Origin: Rusavskia elegans
Taxonomy: Eukaryota > Ascomycota > Lecanoromycetes > Teloschistales > Teloschistaceae
Direction: 5' to 3'
Length of the DNA stretch: 64,000 nucleotides
Assembly: GCA_011316305.1 (NCBI GenBank)
Contig: SAUG01000052.1
Coordinates: forward strand, 186,001-250,000
A model generated the notes under the pieces. That model was not told the origin of the DNA. It ran no database searches and saw only the letters and a list, made by a program, of their open reading frames with translations. Of the stretch, positions 11,090 to 24,560 are shown piece after piece. Position 1 is the first letter of the stretch; every line of letters begins with the position of its first letter. A program made the translations under genes and the position numbers.

Positions 11090-12019
11090 ATAGGCTTGGT
11101 CGTGCTCGTATCCTGTTTGACTGGCAGTCGAAATATCGGATCCCTATCCCACCAGTCGAAGGGCTACGGCATATTGTACTCCGTGCTCAGTCTAGGGTTA
11201 CGGGCGGGCTTTACGCGCTGTGGTATCTCTGGTATTCTTGGACTTGCACTCCCCTCGGGCTGCGAGTTACGTTGCTACTGAGTAAGTTGCGTCGAATGAT
11301 CTGCCCCTCCCTCTTAGAGCCTTTGCTCGAGCTTGAGTTTCCTCGATTGTGTCTTGTGCTTCGTGTCCATCTTTGGTCCGTGTTCTACAACTCAATTTTG
11401 GCCCCACCCATCACTATTGTGATCATGTTTGGCCTTCCGCCGTGAAGGCCACCCCAGGCTCACGGCCATTCCAGTCAGGGTTACGTCGAAAAGCTTCTAA
11501 ATCTGAACATCCACCGTAATACCTCCCAAAGTACATGGTTGAGGGAGCATACGTCAACCATCAAGACCCACCATAAAACCTCGAAACCTGGAAGGTCAAC
11601 GAATCTGAGTTTCATGACTCTAGACTGGGAGACCGACTCTGCTCTTTCCCTAACATCGCTACTGGTTGACAGCAAACACATGGGAGACGGCACGATTGAC
11701 ATCGTGCTGGCGTGCGACTGCATTTATTGCCCAGCTCGTAAGGACATGTGCTGAGTTATGTCAGGGTAGTCGAAGCAAAGCCTTCGAAGATACCTACAAT
11801 ATGCATCATCGCTCAACAACTTCGCTCTCCTGACGTGTTCCAAGCGTGGCTAACTACCTTCAGTGAGTCATTTCGGGTATGGCGTGAGCCAGACTCGCTG
11901 TTGAGCGATGGATTGAAGAAGGATTCTGGCTTCGTGGTTCACATAGGTCTTATCAAATCAGGGGACATGCAGTCAAGTCTTTACACTAGACCTTGTAAGA
12001 TCAGATTGATACACACCTG
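11090..12019 (+). pseudogene. decayed Rkm5-like protein-lysine methyltransferase
   Basis: Pieces of a seven-beta-strand lysine methyltransferase of the Rkm5 type lie in order but in different frames. The SAM-binding motif I remnant (RCGISGILGLAL) is at about 11217-11250. A one-base frame change then gives YVAT, followed by a plausible 193-bp intron (11282-11474) whose splicing completes YVATDQGYVEKLLNLNI. Exon 2 continues with FMTLDWETDS and DIVLACDCIYCPA, then meets a TGA at 11752. The rest (IIAQQLRSPDVFQAW, FRVWREPDSLL, SGFVVHIGLI) is in another frame from about 11750. The N-terminal third is not recognisable. Rkm5 in yeast methylates a ribosomal protein; this copy should be inactive unless the sequence has errors. 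Confidence 0.65.
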
Positions 12020-12619
12020 AAACCTCCAAACGTTGTTTGTCAACAGTGCATTTACGTTCTCATTAATATTAATATTCTATTGCTTAGATTTTGGAACGAG
12101 TGTGGCTGATTGTTCATTTGTATTCTGAGCCGGATGTCAAACAGCCTATCACCTCCCCCGCTGGAGCATTTGATTTCAGGGGCTTGTCGTATCAACGGTC
12201 AGTTGTAAAAGGGCGTATGACAGTCGATACCTCGATCCCGGATTTTGCTGTAACGATTGCTTAGACCTTGCGATATAGCCTTTCTACTGATTCTGGGTAA
12301 TTGGTGCGAGCCTATATTGCGATTGGTTTCTAACACGAGAGAGGGTATGTGCCGACCCTGAATCCGATACCACAGTAAGCGGGGAAGGTCATAGCAGACC
12401 ATCTCGGGTGAGGAATTTCCAGAAGGCATTTAAATGCTATTGTTAGACTCCTGAGTATCATTCAAGGTAATCAATGTGTATCGAGCATCCACTATTGGAT
12501 TTCATATAGTAAGCCTTGCTTCGTATGTGCCTCAACGCCGTTGCTAAATCTCATCATGTACCTCCGTATGAACGTCCCGAAAGGCCGTTACCCAGTCCCA
12601 TATAATACATCAACAGCAC
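12020..12619. other. intergenic, convergent
   Basis: Between the pseudogene relic and the ADA2 3' end. AT-rich around 12060-12080. No gene, repeat or RNA recognised. Confidence 0.5.
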
Positions 12620-14466
12620 TTAGACTTTCTGTATCCAGCCAGAATGTACAAAGAAGTCGAAGATCCTCGTGCTCTTGGAAGGATCGATCTCAAGCAGCAC
12701 AATCAGCATCGAGCCATTCAAAATGGTTGAAAGGGTTGGGCGGAAAGGGTGAAACGTACCTTACAAACCTCTTTCGCGGACTTCCTTTTCAGACTACCTC
12801 CGCTTCTCATTGCCTCCTTTATCAGCCCCTCCTTAATCACCAGATAAGGCTTGGGCATCAACCGTAAGGCGCTACACAGATCCGCCTCCTCTTTTGTCAG
12901 AAGATGCAGGTCCGTAGTATTCTCGTTCGCCAGCTTCATAGGTGCGGTTCCACTCAGAGGTGGAACCGAGTACTTGGGCTTCGGTTGTGATGGTGGTGTC
13001 GCGGAGATGTTGTTGCTGCCATTAGTCAATGGTCCTTTTATGGGTGTGAGTGCTGCGACCGAGGGATGTAGTGCGGAAGACGGGGCATGGGCGAGGGAGG
13101 AGGCTTTCTGAGGATGCGGATTGGGTTTGAGGCGTTCAGGGAGTTCGGGGGCTGTCAAGGCGGTAGTGGCAGGAGGGATCTCTATGGGGGGATTTGTTTT
13201 AGGCAAACGAACGCCACCGATGCGATCGAAAGCTCCCGTGGCAGCTGGACGTTGCGCACGGATTTGCTTGTCTTGTTCGTACTTTTCACCAGACTTAAGG
13301 TCACCGATGCGCATTTGGCGCCAATCTTGTAGCTGGCCGATAGCTTGGCGGAGGTTGTGCTCGTACTCCAAATTCGTGGTGAATGCTTCAAAGTCCTGAT
13401 GGTTCATCATGCGGGCGAAGGGCTTGGCCTTGTTATGGAGATCACGTTCTTCTTTGGTGCGCCTCTTATCAACGACGTTGTTCCGTCGATACTGTAGTAG
13501 CTCATGTTCGAAAATGATTTTCTTTCTATCGGCGCGGGCAGTAAGTCGGGCATTGTAGATGTTCATGACAAGCATCTTCAGTTCCATCTCTGGTTCAAGT
13601 TCACCGGTCCTTGGGTTGACTCCGTCGCCAGGATCGAACATCATGTGTTGCACCGCTTCTTCAGCCTCGTTGCAGAACTCGGTTTCGAATTCCAGTCGGC
13701 CCGGCATGTATCCTTGAACTTCATGACAAGCGGGGACGGAAGCGGTAGGCTTCTGCTTGGGTGTTGCGGGTGCCGCTGATTTCGCTGCGTCCTTCCGGTC
13801 TTCGATGCGTCGCTTCTTGCGTGCTTGGAATTCCTCTCGGGGTATCTCTTCGATTAGACTCAGGTCTTTGGGGTCGGCGTTCTCGGGCAAGGGAAATTTG
13901 GAGCTTTCGATATATGTCTTTGTGTAATGATCGCACACCTCCTCCTTGGTCCGGAATCCTCCAACATGATCTGCTACATCTGACCATGAGCCGAGGCCAT
14001 ACACTTCCAGTCCTTCGAGCAACAGAAGCTCTTCGTCAGCCCCCCAGTCCCTCGTGTATATCGGTATTGAATGCTGTTCGATGACGGAGAACGGGTGTGA
14101 TTTTGGGTCATGATCACGTGACGATTCTCCCTTGGAGAAACATGGCACACAGAGATCGTACTCGCTACAAGCGGGATGGGCGCATCGTATACGGACCTAG
14201 ATGTCGTGAGTCTATGTTCCCTTGCCTAACGTTTGAATGTGTTGCATTGGCGCAATAGAGCGAAAAGGTTAACGCTCGCTTACCGTGGACGTGATGTCGG
14301 CAGAACAGACGTCGCAGATGTACTTGAGACCGCCTTCGTTTCCCTTGACTATGTTCTTTCTCTTTATAACACCCATCTCTTGTGATGACGATTCACTACT
14401 GCTTCGGCGGTCTCCAGCCGCGGATAGGGGAGGAGATGATCGTTTGCGCTTGGTTTCTGAGGCCAT
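12620..14466 (-). CDS. ADA2: transcriptional adapter Ada2 (SAGA/ADA complex)
   Basis: Three exons (14466-14284, 14196-12760, 12688-12620) encode 562 residues. Ada2 sits in the histone acetyltransferase module with Gcn5 and Ada3 and stimulates acetylation of nucleosomal histones. Domains in order: a ZZ zinc finger ([14 protein letters not shown]...[17 protein letters not shown], spliced across intron 1), a SANT/Myb domain ([20 protein letters not shown]), a long middle region with [13 protein letters not shown], and a C-terminal SWIRM domain completed by the last small exon ([19 protein letters not shown]). The ATG at 14466 gives [10 protein letters not shown]. It shares a 549-bp upstream region with SCH9. 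Confidence 0.96.
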
Positions 14467-15015
14467 ATTGTCAGCCGAATGATGATGTGAAGTATCAACC
14501 GGCAAATGCCGAGGGAGATCAAAACTTACAGGAAAGGAAACGAAGAATGTTCAGGCCGGTGAATGTAAGGCGGTTTCGTCAAGGGCTGTTCCTACACATA
14601 CTTCGTACGTGGAATTGCGATCCAATCAGAGAGGCTCTGCAAGTCTCCGTAAATTCGCCCCCACTCTCGGCTGCCAAGATGCTTAGTCGATTTCACCGCC
14701 ATAGCAGGGGTCCTCATCGGGTCTCGAGGAACTCGGTCGATCGATGTCTCGATTCGACAGTGGAAGTACCTCGAATTCTTTACATCTCACATGAGTCTAA
14801 CGTCCCTACGCTCCGACGCACTCGAGTTGATCCTGGAAGATCCATATACCAAGCATGGCTGGTCTATGAACTCTGCGTGAGACTACTTACCTCGTATCAC
14901 TACCTGCCCCTCCTAGTCAGATACGAGTGGTGCTGTCAATCTACCTATAATACAACAGGACACCTACATCCTTCTACTTTACTCCGAACGAATTTTTGTC
15001 TACACTTGAGCCATC
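14467..15015. promoter_or_regulatory. divergent promoter region ADA2 / SCH9
   Basis: 549 bp between the two start codons. The open frames through it lack family resemblance. No specific factor site recognised. Confidence 0.4.
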
Positions 15016-17110
15016 ATGTCGTGGAATTTAACAAAGAGTAAGTAGGATGATGCGAATGCTTTGCATCGTTAACGATTGTCAGAATTCAAGGATACCCACT
15101 TGGGGCCTCTGAAGAATCCTCTTGGTCGTACCACATCCCAACAGACCCTCAAACAAGAAGTCCCAGAGCCCATGGATGAGAAGATGAGCACTGCTAGCAG
15201 CAGTAACGATATCGCTGCTTCTGAGGCTATGGTCTCGCCCCCTACCCCTCCGACCAAGCCTGGAATCCTCATCGTCACTCTTCACGAAGGAAAAGGTTTC
15301 TCCCTGCCTTCGACCCATCAGCAAATCCTAAGCCCACATGTGCAAAGCTCTATTTCTAGTGGAAGCGGGTACTCGGTAGCTGGGTCAGCTCGCGCACCAC
15401 CTGGGATGACTGGCTCCTATGCAAATACTCGTCCACAAGCAACAGGCATAAATGCTGCGCCGACGATACATGGTCGCTACTCTTCGCGCCATCTCCCTTA
15501 TGCCTTACTCGATTTTGATAAACTCCAGGTGTTCGTGGATGCTGTTTCAGGAAGCCCAGAGAATCCCCTTTGGGCTGGTGAGAATACGTCCTACAAATTC
15601 GACGTCTCGCGTGTGACAGAGCTCGTGGTCCAGTTATACTTACGAAATCCTAATGCTCGCCCGAACGCGGGAAGGAGTGAAGACATATTCCTGGGCCTTG
15701 TGAGGATCAACCCCAGGTTCGAGGAGCGCAAGCCATATGTCGAGGATCCCAAGGCGAATAAGAAAGACAAGGAAAGAGGCATGGCAGCATACACACAGCA
15801 GGAACGTCAGATGGGCCAAAGTGGAGAGGAATGGCTGGAAATCGCTTATGGCACCGGATCGCTCAAAATTGGTGTCACTTTCGTCGAGAATCGGCACCGT
15901 ACACTCAAGCTTGAGGATTTCGACTTACTAAAAGTGGTAGGAAAGGGTAGTTTTGGGAAAGTCATGCAGGTCATGTAAGTTCAGAGCACCACAATCGATG
16001 TTGCACCCCGACACTAATGGCCGGCAAACAGGAAACGAGACACTCATCGAATCTACGCCCTCAAGGTAATCCGTAAAGCACACATTATCTCACGGTCGGA
16101 AGTAGCACACACACTGGCTGAACGATCGGTACTTGCCCAAATCAACAACCCTTTCATCGTCCCATTGAAGTTCTCCTTCCAGTCACCAGAGAAGCTTTAT
16201 CTGATCCTCGCTTTCGTCAATGGCGGGGAGCTGTTCCACCACCTGCAGCGGGAACAGCGGTTTGACATTAACCGATCACGATTCTATACAGCGGAGTTGC
16301 TGTGTGCCTTGGAATGCTTGCATGGTTTCAACGTGGTGTATCGGGACTTGAAGCCCGAGAACATCCTGCTGGACTACTCCGGTCATATAGCTCTATGCGA
16401 CTTTGGTCTTTGTAAGCTCAACATCAAGGATGAAGACAGAACGAACAGTACGCATACGATACAACCGCACGTTGAGCTGCCCTGCTAAGTTTATGATAGC
16501 GTTCTGCGGCACGCCCGAGTATCTTGCTCCTGAACTACTCCTCGGACATGGTTACAATAAGACGGTTGATTGGTGGACGCTTGGTGTTCTGCTGTACGAA
16601 ATGCTGACTGGTCTCCCGCCTTACTACGACGAGAACACCAATGAGATGTATCGCAAGATCCTGTCTGAACCCCTCCACTTCCCTGGCCCCGAGATCGTGC
16701 CTACGGTGGCCAAAGATCTCCTGACGCAGCTGCTGGATCGCAACCCGGACAAGAGGCTGGGGGCGAAGGGCCCGTCGGAGATCAAAGCGCATCCGTTCTT
16801 CAACAGCATCGACTGGCGAAAGCTGCTTCAGAGGAAATATGACCCGACCTTCAAACCGAACGTGGTAGGTCGACCAGCACTTGGCATTGGCACGAGCTCG
16901 CACTGACCCTGACAGGTGGATGCGTTGGATACGGCCAATTTCGACCGCGAATTCACGCAGGAAGCACCGACCGATTCGTACGTGGATGGCCCAATGCTCT
17001 CGCAGACGATGCAGCAGCAGTTTGCAGGCTGGTCCTACAACCGCCCTGTTGCAGGCCTCGGAGACGCTGGCGGCAGTGTGAAAGATCCTTCTTTCGAAAG
17101 TGTGACATGA
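15016..17110 (+). CDS. SCH9: AGC-family protein kinase Sch9
   Basis: Five exons (15016-15037, 15083-15974, 16032-16447, 16500-16864, 16916-17110) encode 629 residues. Sch9 is a TORC1-regulated S6K/Akt-like kinase controlling growth, ribosome production, nutrient response and stress. The 22-nt first exon gives MSWNLTK, the typical Sch9 start. A C2-like region precedes the kinase. Kinase landmarks: GKGSFGKV (about 293-300), catalytic Lys in YALKVIRK, YRDLKPEN (about 408-415), CDFGLC, and activation loop TFCGTPEYLAPE, with the phosphorylatable Thr formed across the exon 3/4 junction. The AGC C-terminal tail has the hydrophobic-motif region QQFAGWSYNRP, with Trp where Phe is more usual. Confidence 0.95.
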
Positions 17111-17631
17111 TGGCAGGACGGCTGGAATGCATGACGAATGATGTACGAATGGGCAGCATTTGGACGGAGCGTCGAAAGGCGGTGTACTTGAGCATCGGGG
17201 ATTGGCAGGCCCCGGTTCAGTGGAATGAGCGAAGCAGCACATTAGGAGAAGTGGCTTGTGGGCCACGGTTGTATCCCTCGAATCATCGAGTTCACAGCAA
17301 GCATATGCAGAGTCAATTCACAACCGAGTGCAAACTCAACGCTGCGTACTTATCTACTGCTTGCCTCTTTTGGACAGAACCCTGAGAGGTGGTGGGGCTC
17401 CGTGCTAGGTCCGGGTAGCGGGCCCCTCGATCACTACCTAGGTACCTTACTACTACTTCTTGGTGGGATCTCTTGTCTGAGCTTTGCCCAAATATATATC
17501 ACACCTCGAGTATTCAACATCGATCTGAAAGCTTCTTGTCCACCGAAAGGCCATTCTTTTGGACTTTCCGACAGTACTCGTATCCTGATCTCCTTCTTAG
17601 TCTCATCATTATCCTATACCTTCCCTACAAA
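17111..17631. promoter_or_regulatory. upstream region of PGI1 with TACCTAGGTA palindrome
   Basis: Contains a perfect 10-bp palindrome TACCTAGGTA at 17435-17444, about 190 bp before the PGI1 start, followed by a pyrimidine-rich stretch typical of the leader of a highly expressed fungal gene. Confidence 0.45.
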
Positions 17632-19395
<1,764 letters not shown>

Positions 19396-19795
19396 AGTCA
19401 CCCATACCGAAAGATGGAGACGTTGCATAACGGCGACATTGAACTTTGAGCTCCCCTCAATAATGTATTTACGAGTGGATAAACAGAAGAGAACGTAGTC
19501 GTCTAGCGAACCAATTTCATTCAACTGCGGCGCCAATGGTAATCCATCGGAGGTAGTAGCAGGTGATGCAAATCGTTCGAGGTCCCGTGAGGTGGCGGAA
19601 GGATCAGCAAGCTGGATTGCTGAAAAGGGGGCGGCACCGTTTATTATAAGCGCCTGCCACGTCTCTTCTGACAACCGCTCGCTTGTATCGGACAACATTT
19701 AGCTCCAACCGTCCAATGGCTTGGAACGGGCACCTTGCTCGGTTGATATACATAAGCCATGGACCGGTGATTATCCATCGCATAGAGCTGTCGCC
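19396..19795. other. intergenic between PGI1 and the secretory membrane protein
   Basis: 400 bp holding the PGI1 3' end and the promoter of the next plus-strand gene. A minus-strand frame here (ending near 19276) overlaps PGI1 and has no family resemblance. Confidence 0.45.
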
Positions 19796-20906
19796 ATGCT
19801 CTTGCCCAGTTACAGTAGTTTCTTGCATATTTACGAAATCTGCGCTTTCTTGCTCGGGCTTGTGTTGTTGGTAGAAGCCAAAGCGAAGTCGGATGAAAAG
19901 GCCAGCTATGTATCTGGACAAGCTATACCCGTCAGTTGCTTGAACAGAACCATGTACGATACGTCCCTTTGGAAACCTTGCATGACAGAACACTCTTCGT
20001 CTTGAGGAAGCAATGGCTGACGTGAGACTCGCCGGCGCATAGTGATACTGGAGAACACGTTAGGACCGTTGTCTCCTTCTGCGCCTCAGACAGCTAATGG
20101 TGCTCATAGATCACCGATTCGGCCGGTCAGCTCCAATACATACCCTTCCCAATCTGCAACGAAACCAATCGACCACTCGAGCTCCTTTTCGGCATGGAAA
20201 AAGGTTCCTGCCCACCTTCAAACTCGTTCTTGTACCACACCCATTAACCCCGATTCCAGACACGAATTGCACCATCGCTGCCATAAGTGATGAATTCTTC
20301 CACCTACTGGAGTTCTACGTCCACAACGACGCTCCTTTGACCTGCCGCATCCCCACACACCCACTCCTGTCCTCCACCGGTACCTCGGCCATCTCTCCTT
20401 CTACCACCATAGCGGAGGATTACATCCCTTTGATCTTCGCCCTCGCCGGAACCCTCCAGTCCAGCCACCTCCACATCAACACGCGCATGAACGTCATTCT
20501 CCATACCTCCCCGGATCTCGCAAAAGAAGAAGCAGACATCCTGGCCGCGACCGCCTACTCTGTTCCTTCCCTCTCAAGGAACAGCACCAAAATCATCATT
20601 GGCGATCCCCTGTCCTTACAACTGAAGGTGAAGTGGTATACGACTCCCTCCCTACCGCCGTCAACGACGCAACTGTCCGGATTGGGAGGGCACGTGCATC
20701 TTAGTACCGTAGTCTATTGTCTTTTGAGCGCAGGCGTCGGCGTGGCGGGGAGTCTGGCGTATTTCCGCGGGGTGGAGCTACCGAGGAGGATGAGACGCTA
20801 TGGCAAGGATAGGGTGGGTGGAGGTGCAGGTGAGAGGGGGTACGCCTTCCCCGGGAGTGGGGCGTTTGGTATGAACGGCTATGGCGGATCGGGGAAGAGG
20901 GATTAA
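19796..20906 (+). CDS. uncharacterised fungal type I membrane protein
   Basis: Four exons (19796-19953, 20043-20058, 20110-20203, 20260-20906) encode 304 residues. I recognise a conserved fungal pattern but no named family. The N-terminus has a signal segment (ICAFLLGLVLLVEA). The exported part begins with IPVSCLNRTIDTGEHITDSA and QLQYIPFPICNETNRPLELL; these read continuously only after removing three short introns, one of which flanks a 16-nt exon. A middle block (EFFHLLEFYVHNDAPLTCRI) follows, with Cys residues that could form disulfides and NRT/NET/NCT glycosylation sites. A transmembrane segment near residues 235-255 (VVYCLLSAGVGVAGSLAYF) is followed by basic residues and a Gly-rich cytosolic tail. 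Likely in the secretory pathway or plasma membrane. Confidence 0.8.
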
Positions 20907-21482
20907 ACCGAGGAAAAGCAAGGATGCATCGATTTACCTGCAAGCATGTGTATATGTACATGTATATCTTCCTGACGGAGCAATGATATAGACACCTAAG
21001 AGCAGGAACTGAGGCTTGATCATGGTGTAGATTAGAAATCTGTATATTCTAGAACGAGACCGGTTCAGCAGCATGAGTATGTGCATAGCGAGGAGACTTT
21101 GTGATTGTTGGACTAGGTACTGGGTGGAGGTCATGAACAATCGTTGGGAATGTTATGTCCTGCAAGTTACGTAGGTGATGGAGTAGTCGAGTGCAAATTT
21201 CCTCCAAGTAATCAGCGTTTCGATCGGCATCTGACGCATAATTTCGGTTGCTTTGTAAGTCCATGGGCGCGTTTGATATCGAATGTACAGTAGCCATCAG
21301 TCAACGGGAGAAGCACTTCTGGAGCCCTTTTTTTCCTCCGCTGAAATGGGCAAAAACACGTTGAAAAAGCATACATCTTACCTTCATTCACCGACCGGTG
21401 AGCGCTGAATGTCGACACCATACCGCCATGCTTCGTGTAAACTCCATGGAGCTCCGGCCCAAACCACTTTGAAAAGGGAACC
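20907..21482. other. intergenic, convergent
   Basis: Holds two converging 3' ends. A TGTATATGTACATGTATAT-like AT-rich stretch near 20945-20965 may be a 3'-end signal. No gene seen. Confidence 0.5.
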
Positions 21483-23998
21483 CTACGTGAACGCCATGCT
21501 GGGGAACTGCTTTCGCTCGTCAATGTTCACTGTAAGCTCCAGGATACCTTCTTCCGTTGCAACGTATCTAGGGATCCTCATGTAAGCGTAGGACGTTGGG
21601 ATTTGATGATCAGCGAAAACTCACAAACTCCGCCCATGACTCTCCCATCCAATGCCCATCGTCCTCACCCCATACTCCCTCCTTGCGTTCGGGTCGGTAG
21701 GGCGCCTCAGCACCTCCAATCCCGTGGTCTCATAGCCCCGTTCCCCAGCCATTGCACGGTTGATTGCCTGGACGTGTTGCCTCGAACGTTGGGCTTGAGT
21801 ACTCCTAAGCCGATCCAAGCGCGCGGCCTGCTGCTCTTGCAATTGTGATTGCTGCAAAAGGCGAAACACCGTACTTGCGCTGGCTGATTCTCGACTGCGT
21901 TCTTCTCGACGTGTCCCACGTGGCTGATCAGCTTCCGTGTCTGAAAGACCGTGAAGAGGCCCGTTGACCATAGCGTCTGCGACGGTCCGCCATGCTTCGC
22001 TTGAATCGTACGTAGAAAGTGCGCTATCCTCGGAGTGCTCAGCACTCGCAACCACAGAAGCAAGGCGTGATGGAGAGGCGGAGAGTGTCGGGACCGATGT
22101 ACCGATTGGAGCGAGGCTGGAGGGATGTGATGAGGATGATTGACCAGACGGGTTATTGCTATTTGATATGACCACTGAGCTGCGACGACGAGGTTGATAT
22201 GTACCGCGATCAGCCGTGCGCGAACGATCGAGATGGTTCCTGCGCATTGTGTCGCGCATGCTATCGACACGGGCTGCCTGAGCACTTGCGGGTGAGCCAT
22301 TGGAAGGCAGAGCAGGAAGCTGTGGGTTAAAACCTGGCTCCGAAGAATCCAAGTGCTGGTCATTGAGATGATCAACACTGACTGGTCTTGGGGTTTCATG
22401 CTCGAGACTCGAGTGGTCGTTCTCTTGCGATCTGCTTGTTCGTATCGAGTCGAGCAACAGGCGTTCGGTTTCCGTCAGATCATTGAGTTCGCCTGGTATT
22501 TCTGCTGCTGTGTCCCGTTGACGTCTTCTCCGAGCTGTCGAGAGCTCTATGTAATCTGCAACATGGCTCACATTGGCTAGGTCGTTCTGTGCATTCACAG
22601 CTTCTCTGTGACGTTGTAAAAATCTACGCTCGATCTCCAGCTGTCTTTGTTCAGCCGTGGTTTGGCCATCCTCCAAGTCGGTCACACTTGTGCGATTGAG
22701 CTTTGGGGAGTCTAGATCAAGGTCCACTGTCTGCCTCGAGCGACATGCATTTCTCAAGTCAGCCACGCATACGCGGCCACGCTCTTCCGCCCATGCAAGA
22801 AGATCCCATGGGGCAGGGCTAAAGCTCATTGATCGGATAGCACCAATATGATCATCGGGTATACTTGATCGTGAAGATTTCAAAACCTCCAATACCGCAT
22901 CGTCGTCTTCCATGTCTTGATGGATCATGCTTGTGTCGAAGATGGTGACTACACCGGACTGTTGGGCCACTGCACAGATGTGACCGGACGGTGAGAAAGC
23001 TGTAGTGAAGCAGGCATCGCCCAAAGAAGCAGGGTTGAGTCGCAGCTCAGCAATCTCCTGCCAGGTGTCGCTTGCATCCTGGTCGCCGGATGAGGTAGGT
23101 CGGCAAAAGAATGCTTTAGGTTCGTCGCCAACCGCTACCAACAGCTGGCCGTCTGGTGAGATGGATGCATGGTTCATATAGCACGAAAACTGTAATGTGC
23201 TGAGGAGTCGAGAGTGGGAAAGGGAAAAGATGCGAACGGTGGAATCATTATTCCTGGATTGGATCAGTCGAAAGCTTTTGGTAGCTTGATCCAAGGTTGG
23301 ACATACGTCATCACGCAAACAATATCGTCACCCTGGCTCTTCTGGTCGGTTCGTAAGCGGTGAATAGCCACCGAGTTCGTGATGGAGTTCGGCGTGGACG
23401 CTGCTAGCTCGTGGATTTGGACCTCGGGCTTACTGGGACTGGGTGGGGAGGAGGCTCGCAGTCGCCGAAAGTAGCTCTGGGCGAGCGTACGCGATTCGGG
23501 ATCCAGGTCTAGGGGAAGAAGAGCGTCGACTTCAGCTTCGTGTGTGGAAAAGCTCGCCCGGCTACTGCTCGATTCTTGTCTACTGATGCATACAAAGGCA
23601 CAGCGGCCCCTGTCGGGACCGCCGACGCAGATCCAGCCATAGCGCGCATCTAAGCATTGGACCTTCCAGGGAAGAGTTGCGATTGCCTCACGTTTGCGGG
23701 TTGATAGGTGTAAGGCGTAGATATCGTTTTCGCAGGCATAGTATATGATGTCATGGTCGGCGGTGCTTATGAAGTTCTTGAGTTGCGGATGGCTGGAAGG
23801 CGTTAGACACTGTAGTCTGCGTCTATACTGACAGGATACGGGGCAGCCTACGTTGGCGGAATTCTGGTAGAGTAGAATGTGCGCTGAAGTGGGCGTATCA
23901 GGGACGGCGTCTCTCGAGATCTGCGGTCAAATATCAGTCTCGTCCCCCAATCATTGGTGATAGCAGGGTGTTTGTTACATGGTCACATCCACGGTCAT
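21483..23998 (-). CDS. WD40-like protein with DUF2415 region
   Basis: Five exons (23998-23979, 23920-23852, 23792-23307, 23253-21625, 21567-21483) encode 762 residues. The N-terminal half reads as a beta-propeller: HPQLKNFISTADHDIIYYAC, YGWICVGGPDRG, NNDSTVRIFSLSHSRLLSTL, HASISPDGQLLVAVGDE, then the characteristic HIGAIRSMSFSPAPWDLLAW, which I associate with the fungal DUF2415 family. The second half is Ser/Arg-rich and low complexity. It ends with a last propeller-like strand completed by a small exon (YVATEEGILELTVN). The 20-nt first exon (MTVDVT) is the least certain part; an upstream ATG at about 24340 could add sequence. Function unknown; a scaffold role is only a guess. Confidence 0.8.
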
Positions 23999-24560
23999 GT
24001 TCTGCGGTGGAAAGATGGGCAATGCGATCCGATGCAAGGACGTTGGAAGCTCTGGGAGTACGTTGGCTCGACTGGCAATGATGCTACAGCGACGACAAAT
24101 GCCGAGGAATATTCCGAAGCGCAGTGATAGGATCCGTGCACACCATCAATCCTATACCACTATTTACAAATCATCCTTATATATCTCGGCAAATCATTAC
24201 GAGTTGTGAAGGAGCTGGGAAGTTATAGTACTGACTACTGAGCACTCAAACAACACACTTTTTGACTCACCCGACTGTTATGTTCACTTGTTTCTCCAGG
24301 ATCCTCGTCTGCCCCGTGGGCCCACATTAGATTACTCGCCATTCTCGAGCCACTGCCAAGCCCGCGGAATTCCTCCGGATTTTTCCATCGCCTTCTTCCC
24401 TCACCAGCCCTTGCCTTCCTCGCCCTAGTGAATCGTGACTTTTTTTAAGAGAACTTCATCATTACATCTGTGACTTTCGATCGTCCTCCCAACTCAAGGT
24501 AGAGTCGCCCTCATACTTGCATCACACATCCATCTGTTTGTACCCTCCGCCATATTCACG
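23999..24560. promoter_or_regulatory. divergent promoter region DUF2415 gene / SSC1
   Basis: 562 bp. I looked for a canonical heat-shock element (alternating nGAAn) before the Hsp70 gene and did not find a convincing three-unit array. Pyrimidine-rich towards SSC1. Confidence 0.4.

Noticed and set aside
13087..13332. Gly/Arg-rich plus-strand frames antisense to ADA2
   Set aside because: Shadow frames of the ADA2 exon.
14382..15041. 219-codon plus-strand frame between ADA2 and SCH9
   Set aside because: Overlaps ADA2 exon 1 antisense and the SCH9 first exon; no motif.
23999..24560. Possible heat-shock element upstream of SSC1
   Set aside because: Scattered TTC/GAA words occur but no three-unit inverted array with correct spacing.
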